The notes under the pieces: model-generated
Database searches by the model: none
What the model was told of the DNA's origin: nothing
Seen by the model: the letters and a program-made list of their open reading frames with translations, nothing else
Shown here: positions 47,705-58,479 of the stretch, one piece after another
Numbering within the stretch: position 1 is the first letter of the stretch
Layout: each line of letters begins with the position of its first letter
Origin: Blasia pusilla
Lineage: Eukaryota > Marchantiophyta > Marchantiopsida > Blasiales
DNA length: 64,000 nucleotides
Assembly (NCBI GenBank): GCA_050084515.1
Contig: CM114274.1
Coordinates: 42,036,001-42,100,000 of the forward strand
Direction of reading: 5' to 3'
Made by a program: the position numbers and the translations under genes

Positions 47705-48534
47705 TCAAAAGGGCCTTATCCAAGAATTTTGAGACATATTGATGAAGCCAATTAGGACCCCAAGAACCTTAACCCCTTCAATGTAGATGGGAAAATCAAA
47801 AGTAGGTGGGATGAATGTTGAGGAAAGGCATGAAGGAGACCATACTCCATATTTACTAGGTTGGACTTTAAGGTTTAAGAAAGAGAGGTGCTCCATGAAA
47901 TGGGTATAACCAAGAACCATTTCAGAAGGGGGACCTATAATATGAATGTCATCAGCAATAGAAGGGAAAGGTCAAGATAGAAATGCTTGCACTAATGCTT
48001 GAAGGGCACGAAAATGGGCAATGGCAAAGAGTGGGCTATCCATCGGATCATCTTGACGTGTACCATAAGCCGATTGTAGAATACTATATTCCTCGGAAGT
48101 ACCATGATGAGAATAGATAATGGGCATATCATGGGCATAGAAGGAGCAAACAAATAGAATAAGACTCGCAACTCGTCCTCCTACACAACGTAACTCCTCA
48201 AAGATGGCGCATGAGAAACTGAATTGAATGCGTTGGCGACATCGACATGAATTGCTACCCATTCTGGATGAATATCAAGAGTGGAGAGAATCCCATGCAC
48301 CATAGTCTCGCAACCTCCAGGAGTCGCCACTCTAAATTGATGAGGAAATAAATGGGCACTAAAGTGAGGACGAAATTGCAAGCATAGGAATCCACTAACC
48401 CAATGGTATAATACCTCTCCAATAGCCAAAGGGTGGACACTTGAAGGAGGCTTATCCATAGCTAGAAAATGATAATCCCCTAAGAGCCTAGAGATAGAGA
48501 ATGGGAGATGACATGTCGTAATATGTGCACACAC
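47705..48534 (-). pseudogene. LINE reverse transcriptase domain
   Basis: It contains HQFRVATPGGCETMVHG, IHVDVANAFNSVS (motif A Asp), GTRQDDPMDSPLFAIAH (motif B, canonically QGDPxGGPLF, with Gly changed to Asp or Ser) and SIADDIHIIGP (catalytic ADD at 47,948-47,956). Frameshifts near 48,190 and 47,960 and the damaged motif B make it non-functional. The G-to-A pattern in motif B matches cytosine deamination on the other strand. Confidence 0.85.
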
Positions 48535-48984
48535 CTTATATAGAGAGACAAAGCCACTTTTTGAATCTGCCGAAATAAAGCAATCGTAGAGATGCTAAAA
48601 AACTATCCCTTATAGCCCACTCGTTGATAAGCGAGGTGTATGAAGAAAAGCCCTAGTGAAAACCTCCAAGTCAAGCTCCAAGTCAAGGTCTGTTGTATAG
48701 TCTTCCACAAAAGGTGGAGCATCACCACTTGAAGGAGGAAGAAGAGCTTCTAAGAGAGCCACTATTTTCACACTTGGAACCACCAGAGAAAGAAGACCCA
48801 ATGCTCAAGCTACATGTAAAAACTCACCAACCTGCCCCAAAAGTAGACTTCGTCGAAGGCATTTTTGTATTGAAGGCCTCCCATGATTAGCATGTTGAGT
48901 GGGATGATTGCAAATATCAAAGCAAATGCAAAAGTATTAGGTGTAGACTATGTAGATTCGGGATTAAGGCCAATAAAAGTGATG

Positions 48985-49650
48985 TTGTTCGAATCCACAT
49001 CGTCATACAAAATACATCACTGACATACCATACTCACATACATACATAACATAGATGAGAGCATACACAAACACAAGTGTACCACAACTGAAATCCGTGA
49101 AAGACCTACTGTCATAAAAAATATATAGAATCACATACAATCGAGCCAAACCCACTCCATGATGGGAGAATCCAGGTTGAAGCTTGCGGGAACCACCATA
49201 GCCAAGAGCTCTACTCACTACCAAGGCAAACTCCCAACGCAACAGGCTCAACTCAAAGAACTAACTGTTCTTTGAGTACACTCCATATTATATCCTCCAA
49301 CCTAAGGGCGGGCTCTACTGGAAAAGTCACCCTTAACGAAGTAACCCCCAACCTTATGTATGAAACCATATCCCTACCTAGACACTATGGCCCTACATAA
49401 GGTATGGCCTCTACTAGCACACTAAACTCTACGACATAATCCGTATGGTCATCACAATTGCCGTGCGAATCCACATTGTCATACAACATACATCGCTGAC
49501 ATATCATACTCACATACATACATAACATAGATGAGAGCATACACAAACACAAGTGTACCACAACTTGCCCCCCGAACTGGCGGTTAGGTCCCTCTAACTC
49601 CCAAGTAGCCCTATACATCTACTACATGCTATACACTTTCGTGGGTGTAC
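48985..49650 (-). repeat. LTR-like 3' region with an internal duplicated block
   Basis: A block of about 95 bases rich in 'acatacataacatagatg' occurs at 48,990-49,085 and again at 49,470-49,563, about 478 bases apart. The copy-2 equivalents are 26,290-26,390 and 26,765-26,868. This may be part of the 3' LTR. Without a 5' partner the LTR limits cannot be fixed. Confidence 0.5.
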
Positions 49651-49737
49651 GAATCAGAAGGCTAGGTGCTAGGTTGCCCCATCGTTAGTCGCACATTTGT
49701 AATCCATATCATGCAAAGATCAATTCATGTACCCCTC

Positions 49738-50067
49738 CTAAGTACATCGAGGATAAACCCATCTTCTAGTAGGAACAACATCCATATGTGGAGTCAAACA
49801 CATCATGTGCCAATCCCTAGAACACCGATCACACATCAACATGCGGGCTGCGTTACCAACAGACCCACACAACATGCACCCCAAGGTAGCACGTATCTTG
49901 GCTAAGCTTGGATCAACAATACCATCCACATTTGGAAGATGACATGGCGCACAATTACGCACATGGTTCTTCCAAAAAACTCCATCACGACCCTCCAACA
50001 TGAGAACTCCAGAAGCTAACACCTCTCGCACTCGTAAAATAGTGCGGCCTGCCGTCACATCCAACAT
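49738..50067 (-). pseudogene. Integrase C-terminus and PHD finger, gypsy copy 3
   Basis: A 109-codon open stretch begins in the integrase C-terminal fold (VREVLASGVLMLEGRDG). It is followed by HLPNVDGIVDPSLAKI and then a PHD finger: CMLC, 8-9 residues, LMCDRCSRDWHMMC, then WVYPRC. Seven of eight zinc ligands are intact and one Cys has become Tyr. The finger terminates at a stop directly after PRCT, so it was the end of the polyprotein. Role by family: reading of histone tails, plausibly in target-site choice. Confidence 0.78.
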
Positions 50068-50284
50068 TGTCGGTGCAATCAGACATGATCCCCCATATGA
50101 AACCTACAAATTGATGGTCGATAACCTCCACCCGAATGGTTGCATACCGCAACGTATCCCTGTGTTGCGCAATGGCAAGATTCTCAAAGGATGTTGGCAT
50201 AACTCTCCAAAAGAACTCTGCCCGTTGAGAACATACTCTCATCCACATCTCTAGGTCATCAAGGTTCACCACCTCACTAGACTC

Positions 50285-51110
50285 CTAACAAATTGTTGCT
50301 AGCAAGTCTGGATCTCGGCTGTATAACAGAAAATAAGGTGAGAAGGAAGCCAAGGATGTTTGGCGACTGAATCTATACCCCATGGCTAACCATGGCAAAT
50401 GAATATCCCAGTCTCCAAGATGCCCTTTCTGTAGGCCATACTTGCGCAATGCCCTCTTCTCCGTCTGTGTTAAGCTCAGCCAAACCATCCGCCTCTGGAT
50501 GATCTTGAGACGTGGTCCGATGATCAATCAACGCCTTGTCATACAAGACCTGAAACTCACCCTAAAACTTTGTATCCTGGTTGGTTAGCACCTCAACTGG
50601 TGCACCAAAATGACTAAGCACTCTATCAAGAAATGCATATGTTGTTCCCTCACTTGCCTTGTTAGCTAATGCCACCAACTCAATCCACTTGGAGAAGTGC
50701 TCCACCATCACCAACACATATCGAATGTGTTGTACAATCAACGATAACGGTCCCGCAAAGTCCATACTCCAACGGTAACCCAACCCCATAATAGGCAAGG
50801 GATGTAATTGTGGTGGAGGGGCATTGAATGATGCCCTCATCCGGTCACTAACCATACAACGTGACACCAACTGCTACACCTGAGTATGCATGCCACATCA
50901 CCAATACTGGCCAAGGAGTAAGCTATATGTACGGTTTACCCCAAAATGTCTCAACTCCTCATGGGCATATCGCACAATGCGCTCTCTTTGAGCCAAATGC
51001 GGCACCACTCGTACTCTACCATCCTCCCACACACGAAGAATATGTGTTCCCTCCAATCAATACCTCCTAGCACGTTGAAGAACATGGTCTCGCTCCTTGG
51101 CACTCACTAT
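50285..51110 (-). pseudogene. Integrase of gypsy copy 3
   Basis: An H2C2-type zinc-binding region (HEELRHFGVNRTYSLLLGQY then CM-V-S) precedes the core, with the last Cys changed to Ser. The core has RWSMDFAGPL (first Asp), then VLTNQDTKF where Asp is expected at N, and HPEADGLAE with the Glu. GYRFSRQTSLASFSPYFLL follows. TAG stops before QLVSRC and after TKF, a TGA for Trp and a one-base frameshift are visible. Not active. Confidence 0.85.
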
Positions 51111-51226
51111 GCCTGACACCCTACTGGTCCGTAGGAACTCCAACACCAACGCATCATCATGAATATCACACGCTGATCTGTACCACCATCTCCAACCTTA
51201 GGATCTGAAGGCTGGTCATCTACCCT

Positions 51227-52740
51227 CTAACTAGAGTAAGATGTCATGTGGTCCTCCATACTAGAGTCCACCCCTAACCGACATAAAAAGGCAGATGCAT
51301 GCCAACCTGGCACCATCTCCTCATCAACCCCGCCATGCCATCTAGCCCCAATTGCATCCTCTTGGCTAGTACATGGGTTTCTACTCAACCCATCAGCATC
51401 AAGATTGGCAACTCCAGGTCTATGTACCACTTGGAAGTCATACTCTTGTAAGATAAGAGCCCACCGTGCAAGCTTCCCTGTAAGCTTGTCAGACTCCATC
51501 AACCACTTGAGTGCCTGGTGATCACTAACAAGGGTAAACTATGTGCCAAACAAGTAACACCTAAAGTGTGCCACAGCCCACACGACTGCCAAGCACTCTC
51601 CCTCATATGAATTATAGCGCAACTCCGCTGCATTATTCGAACGACTAGCATAAGCCACCACAAACTCCATGTGCTCATCATTATGTTGTGTCAACATCGC
51701 TCCAAGTCCCAACATACTCCAATCAGTGTGTAATTGAAATGGGCGCCCTCTAATAGGTCTTCTCAAGATAGGCGCGGCCACCAACTGGGCCTTGAGCTCC
51801 ACAAAAGCTCTCTCCTGATTATCTCCCCACTGCCACTCCTGATCTGATTTCAGCAATTGGTTCAAAGGCTTTGCCATAGCACTAAATCCCTTCACATACC
51901 TCCGATAGTAGTTCGCCAATCCCATGAATGCCCAAACTCTACTCACATCTATCGGACGAGGAATAAGTGCAATAGTCTCCACATTTGCTTGCTAAACTCC
52001 CAAACCACCTGGATAGATCACATGACTCAAGTACTCAACATCCTCATGGCAAAACTTACACTTTCTTGGATGCAAACGTAGACCATGAGCTTTCAACCGC
52101 TCAAACACAATCTGCAAATGTATCTGATGCTCCTCCACCGTGTTACTAAACACCAAGATATCATCAATGTAACACCGAACAAAATCCAACCCTGCTAGGA
52201 TCCTGTCCATCACTCTCTGAAACTTGGCAGGTACATTCTTCAACCCAAAGGGTAAGAATTTCCACTAGTACAAACAATCCTTGCCATGAGAGTTGACACC
52301 CCAAAATGCTGTCTTGGCCTTGTCACTCTCTCGAATCGGCGACTGATGGTATCTTGCCCGAAGATCCAAAGTACTGAAAATCTTTTCATGTCCCACCACA
52401 TCAAAGATCTCCCCAGGTGTAGGCATGGCATACCTATCGGCCTTGGTCTGCCGATTGATAGGATGGTAATCTCCACACATCCGCCTATCCGTCTAGTTGC
52501 CATGCACATCTTTTTTAGCATGCATGAGAGTGGCTGATGCATTCTCTCCATGCAACAACTCCACTAATCCAACCTCCAAAAGGTCCAACGTCCTACTCTA
52601 AATCAGGTCCCTCTCCATATCACTATATCGGTAGGGACGACGGAAGATTGGCGTATCACTAGCCAAATCAATCCGTATATCGGATCCAACCAAAGCACCC
52701 AGCTCCTTCATGCTAAAGGCAAAACAACTCCTATAAGCAT
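51227..52740 (-). pseudogene. Reverse transcriptase and RNase H of gypsy copy 3
   Basis: The RT runs from MKELGALVGSDIRIDLASD to the YIDD box (52,159-52,171) and KCKFCHEDVEYLSHVIYPGG. RNase H includes LHTDWSMLGLGAMLTQ, YASRSNNAAELRYNSYEGEC and the C-terminal RPGVANLDADGLSRNP. In-frame TAG codons occur at DLI*SR (only this copy; the other two read CAG), Y*WKF, GV*QAN and GT*FTL. A TAG replaces a Tyr TAC near 52,494. Confidence 0.9.
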
Positions 52741-53079
52741 GTAGGAACTATGTCAAGCGTCGTTTCTCACCTCCCGTAAGCTTGGGCCCAAGTAATGGCT
52801 CCCAAGTCTCCTCCACTAACACACTAGAGGGAGAGGATGACGCAATTGGCTGCTATGCAATCCCCTCACAAGATGGTACACCCTTGGCTACACCATCATT
52901 TGAGCAAATAACTCTTCCACCAACATGAGCAACCAACTCCACATGCCCAACCATTACATCCCATTTACTCCAAGGATACAAAATACTACTCTCCTCACCC
53001 CCAGCTAATGCCTCTACCGTCCCGATAGCCATCGAGCTCATCATAAGGGGTGGAAGACCCACAGACATAGTCCTAAGTC

Positions 53080-54052
53080 GACGCTACTCAACCATACCAA
53101 GACTCAAAATCCAGGTCAAACAATTCAGGTCCATGGCTTGACCCAACACATGATGTCATGAAGCCTCAGAAATGGAAGCAACCGCTCTCACACCAGCAGC
53201 AAATCCCATCGTACGCTCTCTCTCATCAACATTAGGCTCCACCAACTATCGCACATGAGAATCCCATACAAGCCCGGGACCACCTTCCGTGTAGGCATGT
53301 GACAAGGGAAAACTCACAAATATGGGTAGTGCCATCCTAGGCTCCCCCACACGATTCACCACTGCCATGGATGACCGATCAATAACCCTCACCACTAGAG
53401 AAAGTCGCCCAATATCCAAGATACTATCCACTGTAAGGCAAGGATCCCATTGCACTGCATCATATGCTTGACGTAGAACCTCCCTAGGCAACAAGTTTGT
53501 CCACCACAAGCGTGGAAGATGTTCACCTGAGCCAACTCGCGCTGCATCCAACAACACCGCTGGTCCAATCCAAGACTGCACCTCATGAACACTCGCCATC
53601 ATCTGGATCCGAGTGTCACCCAACAATGGAACATTCTCTTGAATGTAAGCTGGAGCACGTGCCTGATGAACGTGAAGATGTTGTAACACACACAATATCT
53701 CCCCAAAAAATCGAGACCTAGGGTCGTGTAACTCCTCACCACGACCAGCACGTGTATGACCCTGACATGGCCATCCAGCAATCACCAAATCCACAGGACC
53801 AACCCTCTCAAGGTCCTACACCCCCAACAATGCAATGTGTGACTGCAAAGCACGCTGGTACCCATGAATAGCTGATGGCGGAAACAACTCCGGATATCTC
53901 CGCATCAACTACCCAATATGTCGGGATGAGACTCTTTGGGCCGTCATCTCGTTCCACATACACGTATCTCCGCACAGGAATACCGGCTTGCAACACTGCA
54001 GCCAAACCAGTGTTGCAAGCCGGTATTCCCACCAAAGAGATCTAACACACAA
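53080..54052 (-). pseudogene. Retroelement-encoded cytosine-5 DNA methyltransferase
   Basis: C5-methyltransferase motifs appear in order. Motif I is VLDLFGG at 54,046-54,029, immediately broken by an inverted duplication. Then come VRRYVYVERD, motif IV DLVIAGWPCQGHTRAGRGEE (PCQ at about 53,770-53,762, the catalytic Cys), motif VI IQENVPLL (about 53,641-53,626) and a motif VIII-like RVGSGEHLPRLWWTN. The C-terminal MGF and VLGQAMDLNCLTW correspond to motifs IX-X. The target-recognition segment between VIII and IX is very short. It lies between protease and RT in the same orientation, so it was part of pol. TAG stops (HIG*LM, GV*DLE, R*LVEP) and one frameshift inactivate it. Copies 1 and 2 retain only its last third. 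Confidence 0.85.
53978..54028. repeat. Perfect 21-bp inverted duplication inside methyltransferase motif I
   Basis: 53,978-53,998 is the exact reverse complement of 54,008-54,028 with a 9-base loop. One arm is expected coding sequence (LQAGIP). The other is an extra inverted copy inserted just after LFGG, which disrupts motif I. Confidence 0.9.
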
Positions 54053-54507
54053 ATGCCCTCCGGCGGATACTGCCATGCAATGGGTGTAGTATCCAAAGGG
54101 GATAACCCAACTGGACCAAAAGTATGAGACCGCCGTGGAGCCTCCTCTTCCTCGTGAGGTATAACAGCCTCACACCAAGCCTCCTGCACTAGGCGATCAG
54201 CCTCTTGCCATAGTGCACCGCCTGAACTCCAAAGTGGCACATCCAATGATGAGGATACCACTACTGTAAAACTAGGGACCTCCTCTACCCCCTCATGCAC
54301 AGGAGAATCCATATCAGAAAGGTTACCCTCCAAAACGTCTCCTGGCCAAGTGACTACTCCACTAAAATCAGCCACAGATGCTAACACTATTGGGGAAGAC
54401 CCTCCTGGTCGAGCCCCATAAATAAATCTCACAGGAACTTGGCTCATACGTCCATCCCCAGAGTGCCAACCAGGTCTATAAGACGCTCTCTCACTCCAGT
54501 AGTCCAT
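54052..54507 (-). pseudogene. Protease-to-methyltransferase linker of gypsy copy 3
   Basis: It begins YWSERASYRPGWHSGDGR, typical of the segment following the aspartic protease in this element family. A Ser/Gly/Val-rich linker follows (GSSPIVLASVADFSGVV) and leads in frame into methyltransferase motif I. This in-frame continuity shows the methyltransferase was fused to the pol polyprotein rather than encoded separately. Confidence 0.65.
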
Positions 54508-54789
54508 CTAAAAACCCATCGTGTACAATATTGCTCCTCCAACTAGTACATCATAGGACTCGGTTGATATGACCAATGTAGGTACTCCCAGCTTGGAGCT
54601 ATCAATCGCATGATCTGGTCTCAACTGTACAGACAACTTCTCCCGTGTCATGAAATGAAACCAATCACTGGCTCCTCCAAGTGATGTCAGAATCTGGAAT
54701 GGGCAAGGGTTAAGCTCTGACATTCGAATACCCAAACCAATATATGCCGTCTTTCCCAACATCAAAGGTTGGGCACCACAGTCTAACAA
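54508..54789 (-). pseudogene. Aspartic protease of gypsy copy 3
   Basis: MLDCGAQPLMLGKTAYIGLGI carries the retroviral-type protease active-site motif as D-C-G-A (normally D-S/T-G-A). It is followed by CPFQILTSLGGASDW, the flap region, and YDVLVGGAILYTMGF, the C-terminal helix region. About 94 codons match a single-domain pepsin-like retroelement protease. The Ser/Thr to Cys change in the active site suggests loss of function. Confidence 0.8.
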
Positions 54790-55431
54790 GTCTCACAAGA
54801 CTCTATTTGGTCTTTACACCTATCCTGTAGGACTCACCAATTGGAATATCCCACTCCGGTTATCCAACATACATACGCCAGATGTAAGCCTCTCACGATC
54901 AATGGCTGGCCGGGCTGATAATGCATCCATCTTCGCCGTTGCTGTCTGCCAAGTAGCACTGGTACTCAATGTAACACCTGACATAGAGGGTTGCTCCACC
55001 GCAATACCCTCATCCACCTCAGCACGTGTAGCAGTAACACACTCCCACGTTCACACAACGTGACTGCTAGTTGAAATACAGGAGCTAAGTCAACTCCTAA
55101 GGCCGTCAACTTAGTGGCTAAAAACAATGGGGATCCCAACAGTGAAGTTTCCATTTGCAATACTGCATTGGATGTTGTATCTGTGTCTACTACACGCGAT
55201 GTAGATGCCTCAATCCCCACTGTAGGCTCAATAGGCTGCGTCGGAACCATGGATGGAGTCCTAAGCACCTCAGACAACAAGAATGACTGGGGGAGCCTAG
55301 CTTGCCTCCCACCCTCACCCCTCTGTGGGTCCAACTCCACAGTAGCACTACGTGGCTCTGACGCTCAAGTGGCTCCTCTCGTAACTGCAGCTCATGCCTC
55401 AACCTATGCTGCACTCGCCATATAAGAGAGA

Positions 55432-56651
55432 TGTAATGTATAAGAGTTTCTATTTTATAGTCGTCTTAATAAGTTCGATCCCCAAGAGGATCATTGTTTG
55501 ATGAAAAGAGAGTTCGGAATTACAATTCTGTTGTAATAGTTGTATTTAAATGTGTGTGAGTTATAGTCAATGTCTTATCAATATCTGTTGATCTTTCTTA
55601 GTACCAAAGGATCTTTTCTCGATTCTCTCTAGTGGAATTGACAGCATGTTCAGGTAGATTTTCCTCTAGACATCAAGAAACCTCAAAGAGATCTCAACAT
55701 GAAAGCTGACTTCTCCTACTTTCGGAACTCAATCCGTCTCAGCAGGCTACTCTCTGTCAAACAGATTTCCTACAACTCAGGTTAATTATTTCATTGATGA
55801 GAAAGGTTCGCCTGATTCACTCTTCACTCTGCAAACCCATAAAGAATACTGAGACATAAGCATCGCACATCAGAATTAATGAATGATTGCTTTACTACTC
55901 CATCAAGAACGAGAAAGCTTCAAAGTGTATACAAGCTCGAGAGGGTACTACTCTCTTGCTCGGACCATTCCTACAACATAAGAACTTCGTAAGAGAATGA
56001 TGATTATGGCTTCTGCCTTGCTTCTTAAATATTTTCTGGATTGGAAGTGATCCAAAGATTTGAAACGTTCTTGATGAAGCTAGTGTCTCTTCACTATTTC
56101 TAACTACCTAGATCTATGGTTCTCTTAGCTTTTCCTACGATCCGTGTGAATCCACGGTACAAAACTGTCCTAACTACCAATTTGATACAAAGGGTCGCGC
56201 CCTTTCCTAGTCTAACTGTTCTAACATGCGTCGCTTGAAATCACAGTCATTCTTAGCTTCGCTTCGTTGGACCTCATGAGGACGAAAGTACTCCATGCTT
56301 CGTTCTTATTTCAGGTGCTTTGTGCTTCGCGCTTCGTACAAGAGCGAAGTACTTCTTTCTTCTTTTCTTCCTTTCTTCGTTATGCTTTGTTATGTAGCAA
56401 AGCACTTCGTAGACAGAGCTTCGTACATCTTCGTTGAGCTTCGTTCTGAGTCTTGAGACTTTGTTATTGCGTTTTCCTCTCCTCTAAGGCAAATCCTTGA
56501 TCTTCCATCTCTCTGCCTTGTCCCTCGAGCTTCGGGATTCACTCATTCTTCCTCATAATAATAAATAATCATAATCAAAATTATAATGTACAAGAGTCTT
56601 CGTTGAATAAAAAGATATATTCTTCAAGAGTACAAAATTTTGGGTATCACA
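55432..56651. mobile_element. Solo LTR, 1,220 bp, inserted in gypsy gag-pol linker
   Basis: The block begins TGTAATG and ends TATCACA. It is flanked by the 5-bp duplication AGAGA at 55,427-55,431 and 56,652-56,656. It has no open frame and separates the gag end from the protease region. This is the expected result of LTR-LTR recombination of an LTR retrotransposon that inserted after copy 3. The orientation is not determined. Confidence 0.78.
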
Positions 56652-56656
56652 AGAGA

Positions 56657-58430
56657 TCATCCCCTCTATAAGAGGTGTAAGCCCCTGCTCACGAATCTGC
56701 TCCATGTTGGATACCAGCCATAGTAGCCAACCTCAACTCCAACTGCTCAATCCTGGCAGCCATAGTTGACTCTATCGTAGTGGTAGGGGTAGGCTCTCCA
56801 ACCGCTGGTCCACCTCTACTACTCCTACTACTTCTACCACGTCGGCCTCTCGGAGCTACTCTACAACGGCCGCGGCCTGATCTCAACTCTGGATGAATAC
56901 CAAAGCTATCGCTCTCGAGGATGACATGGTCTCCCACAATGATCACACTGAGTTGGGGCTGACTGAGGTCCATCCACCAAAGTCTGCCTCCCATCCTCTT
57001 GGGGACAAAACCTCATGACATAATCACCTCCATATGTCCAACATGACTGTCCTTGCTCCGGTGCAGCAAATGAAGACAATGGTCTCTACGCAAGTGTCCA
57101 TCTAGGACCTAACTAAGGTTGTGTGTATCCCCCACGACTCCCACTACTACTACCACCACCACTACTACGAGACTGTGAGGTGGACTGCTGAACACGAGAA
57201 GTAATAGCTGTATCCCTACTGAATGCGGATGTCACCACCCTCTCCTCCACCATATTAAGCTCAATCTTCTCAGATAGAGAAAACACATGGGCCAATGTGG
57301 GTGAATCATCACTCATAAGAGTAGCATCATGTACCCTAGGGCGCAACTCTCGGGAACACCTAAGCCACACCCGCTGCGTCTTGAGTCAGGATACAAACTT
57401 GTGACAGAGAAATTTAAAAAGCAATAAAGGAAAAAGAAATGAACAGAAATGATCTTCTCTAAATCCATAGATAGTAAAAGTTTATTCATTTTAACCATAG
57501 ATAGTAGAAATAAAATTGTGTGGATGTGCTCTCACATCATCCTTTTATCCATAAAGATTTTTTGAACTACATGCATCCTCATATGTAGGTATTTTATAGC
57601 TTAAATACCTACATATGAGCCCAAGATCCCATACCAAAATTGGACTGCCTAAGCCTTAGTCACACCCTGGGTAACCGAAATCAAGCATCGCATACGAGTG
57701 TATGCCTCAAGGAGACTCTCACCAATCTTTCACTCAAATTCCTTAAGACTCCTCAACTTCTCTGTCTTCACTCCCTGATAGTTCTTCTTCAACCTCTTGA
57801 AGAACTCTGCAACTGGGCTAAACGATGGTAGGGCACTAGTACCTCCACTAGTACACCCATTGGTACCTCCACTAGTACCCCCACTACCGCTCGTACTCGC
57901 ACCACTCAACGTCGGGCTGGCTCACACAGTAAGAGCACTACTACCAATACTACCATGGCTGATAGACACATAACCTAGAGACCAATATTGTCTCCACGCC
58001 TCAATCTCAGCAACATGATCCCTCCTAAACTCATGGTAATGATCCATGGGTGGTCCCTCCAAGTGTTGAAACAACCCCTTCCAAGCCAAGAAGGGTGTAA
58101 ACAACGTGGCGTTTCACAACATCTGCATATCACACCACGTATCAAACTCCTGAATAAAGTCCTCCAACTCAATGGTGCCCACTGCACTCGAGTATCATCG
58201 TGGGCCCCTCATGGCCCCATATATCCCGTCCATGTCCCAAATCAATGGAGCTGCAACACTCAATAATAATGTAGAAGACTCGGTGTTTGGAACACCCTCG
58301 TCCTCCTCTTCATCAACCGTCGAAAGTGGAAAAGGTAGCCGATACCTGAATCCACTCCGTGTAAAACCACCACTGTTCGTACCACGGTCCCCAACAAGAC
58401 CACTAGACAACTCTGTGATGACCAACGCCA
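56657..58430 (-). pseudogene. gag of gypsy copy 3
   Basis: Capsid-like retrotransposon gag pieces appear in order: LFTPFLAWKGLFQHLEGPP, EFFKRLKKNYQGVKTEKLR, ESLLEAYTRMRCLISV, then DSPTLAHVFSLSEKIELNMV. Two zinc knuckles follow. The first reads C-W-T-Y-G-G-D-Y-V-M-R-F-C (about 57,042-57,004), in which the second Cys and the His are both Tyr. The second is CDHCGRPCHP. A basic/Arg-rich and RIEQLELRLATMAG helical tail follows. An extra segment of about 250 bases (about 57,362-57,617) interrupts the capsid part. Confidence 0.75.
57578..57619. repeat. 17-bp perfect inverted repeat in the gag insertion
   Basis: Arms 57,578-57,594 and 57,603-57,619 pair perfectly around an 8-base loop. It sits at one edge of the segment that interrupts gag. 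Confidence 0.85.
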
Positions 58431-58479
58431 ATGCCGCTCCACCACCAAATCACCACCATTAAGTAACCAAGTGATGTTG

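Larger units (their letters stand above)
46190..48985 (-). mobile_element. LINE (non-LTR retrotransposon), decayed
   Basis: Minus-strand order: N-terminal remnant (48,985-48,610), reverse transcriptase (48,534-47,705), connector (47,723-47,334) and a C-terminal Cys/His plus nuclease-like region (47,269-46,550), then a 3' tail to about 46,190. The 3' part to 46,940 belongs to the palindrome arm. The rest lies outside it. The 5' side abuts the gypsy LTR-like region at about 48,985. Several frameshifts and stops are present, so it is inactive. Confidence 0.85.
48774..53430 (-). repeat. Direct-repeat partner of 26,074-30,609
   Basis: Second copy of the LINE-plus-gypsy block at the palindrome centre, in the same orientation. 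At its left end the LINE continues without interruption, which identifies this as the ancestral configuration. At its right end the gypsy continues into the complete methyltransferase gene. Confidence 0.9.

Noticed and set aside
55114-55425. Plus-strand open frame near the protease
   Set aside because: Antisense to the gag-protease linker. The minus strand reads in a consistent retroelement order.
56400-56480. CRISPR-like or satellite repeat from the 'cttcgt' words
   Set aside because: Irregular spacing, no constant repeats or spacers. It lies within the solo LTR.
23549-58430. Alternative genetic code (TAG read as glutamine)
   Set aside because: CAG is used normally throughout, one TAG site is CAG in sister copies, TGA stops and frameshifts also occur, and intact genes here do not use internal TAG. 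Deamination decay explains it better.
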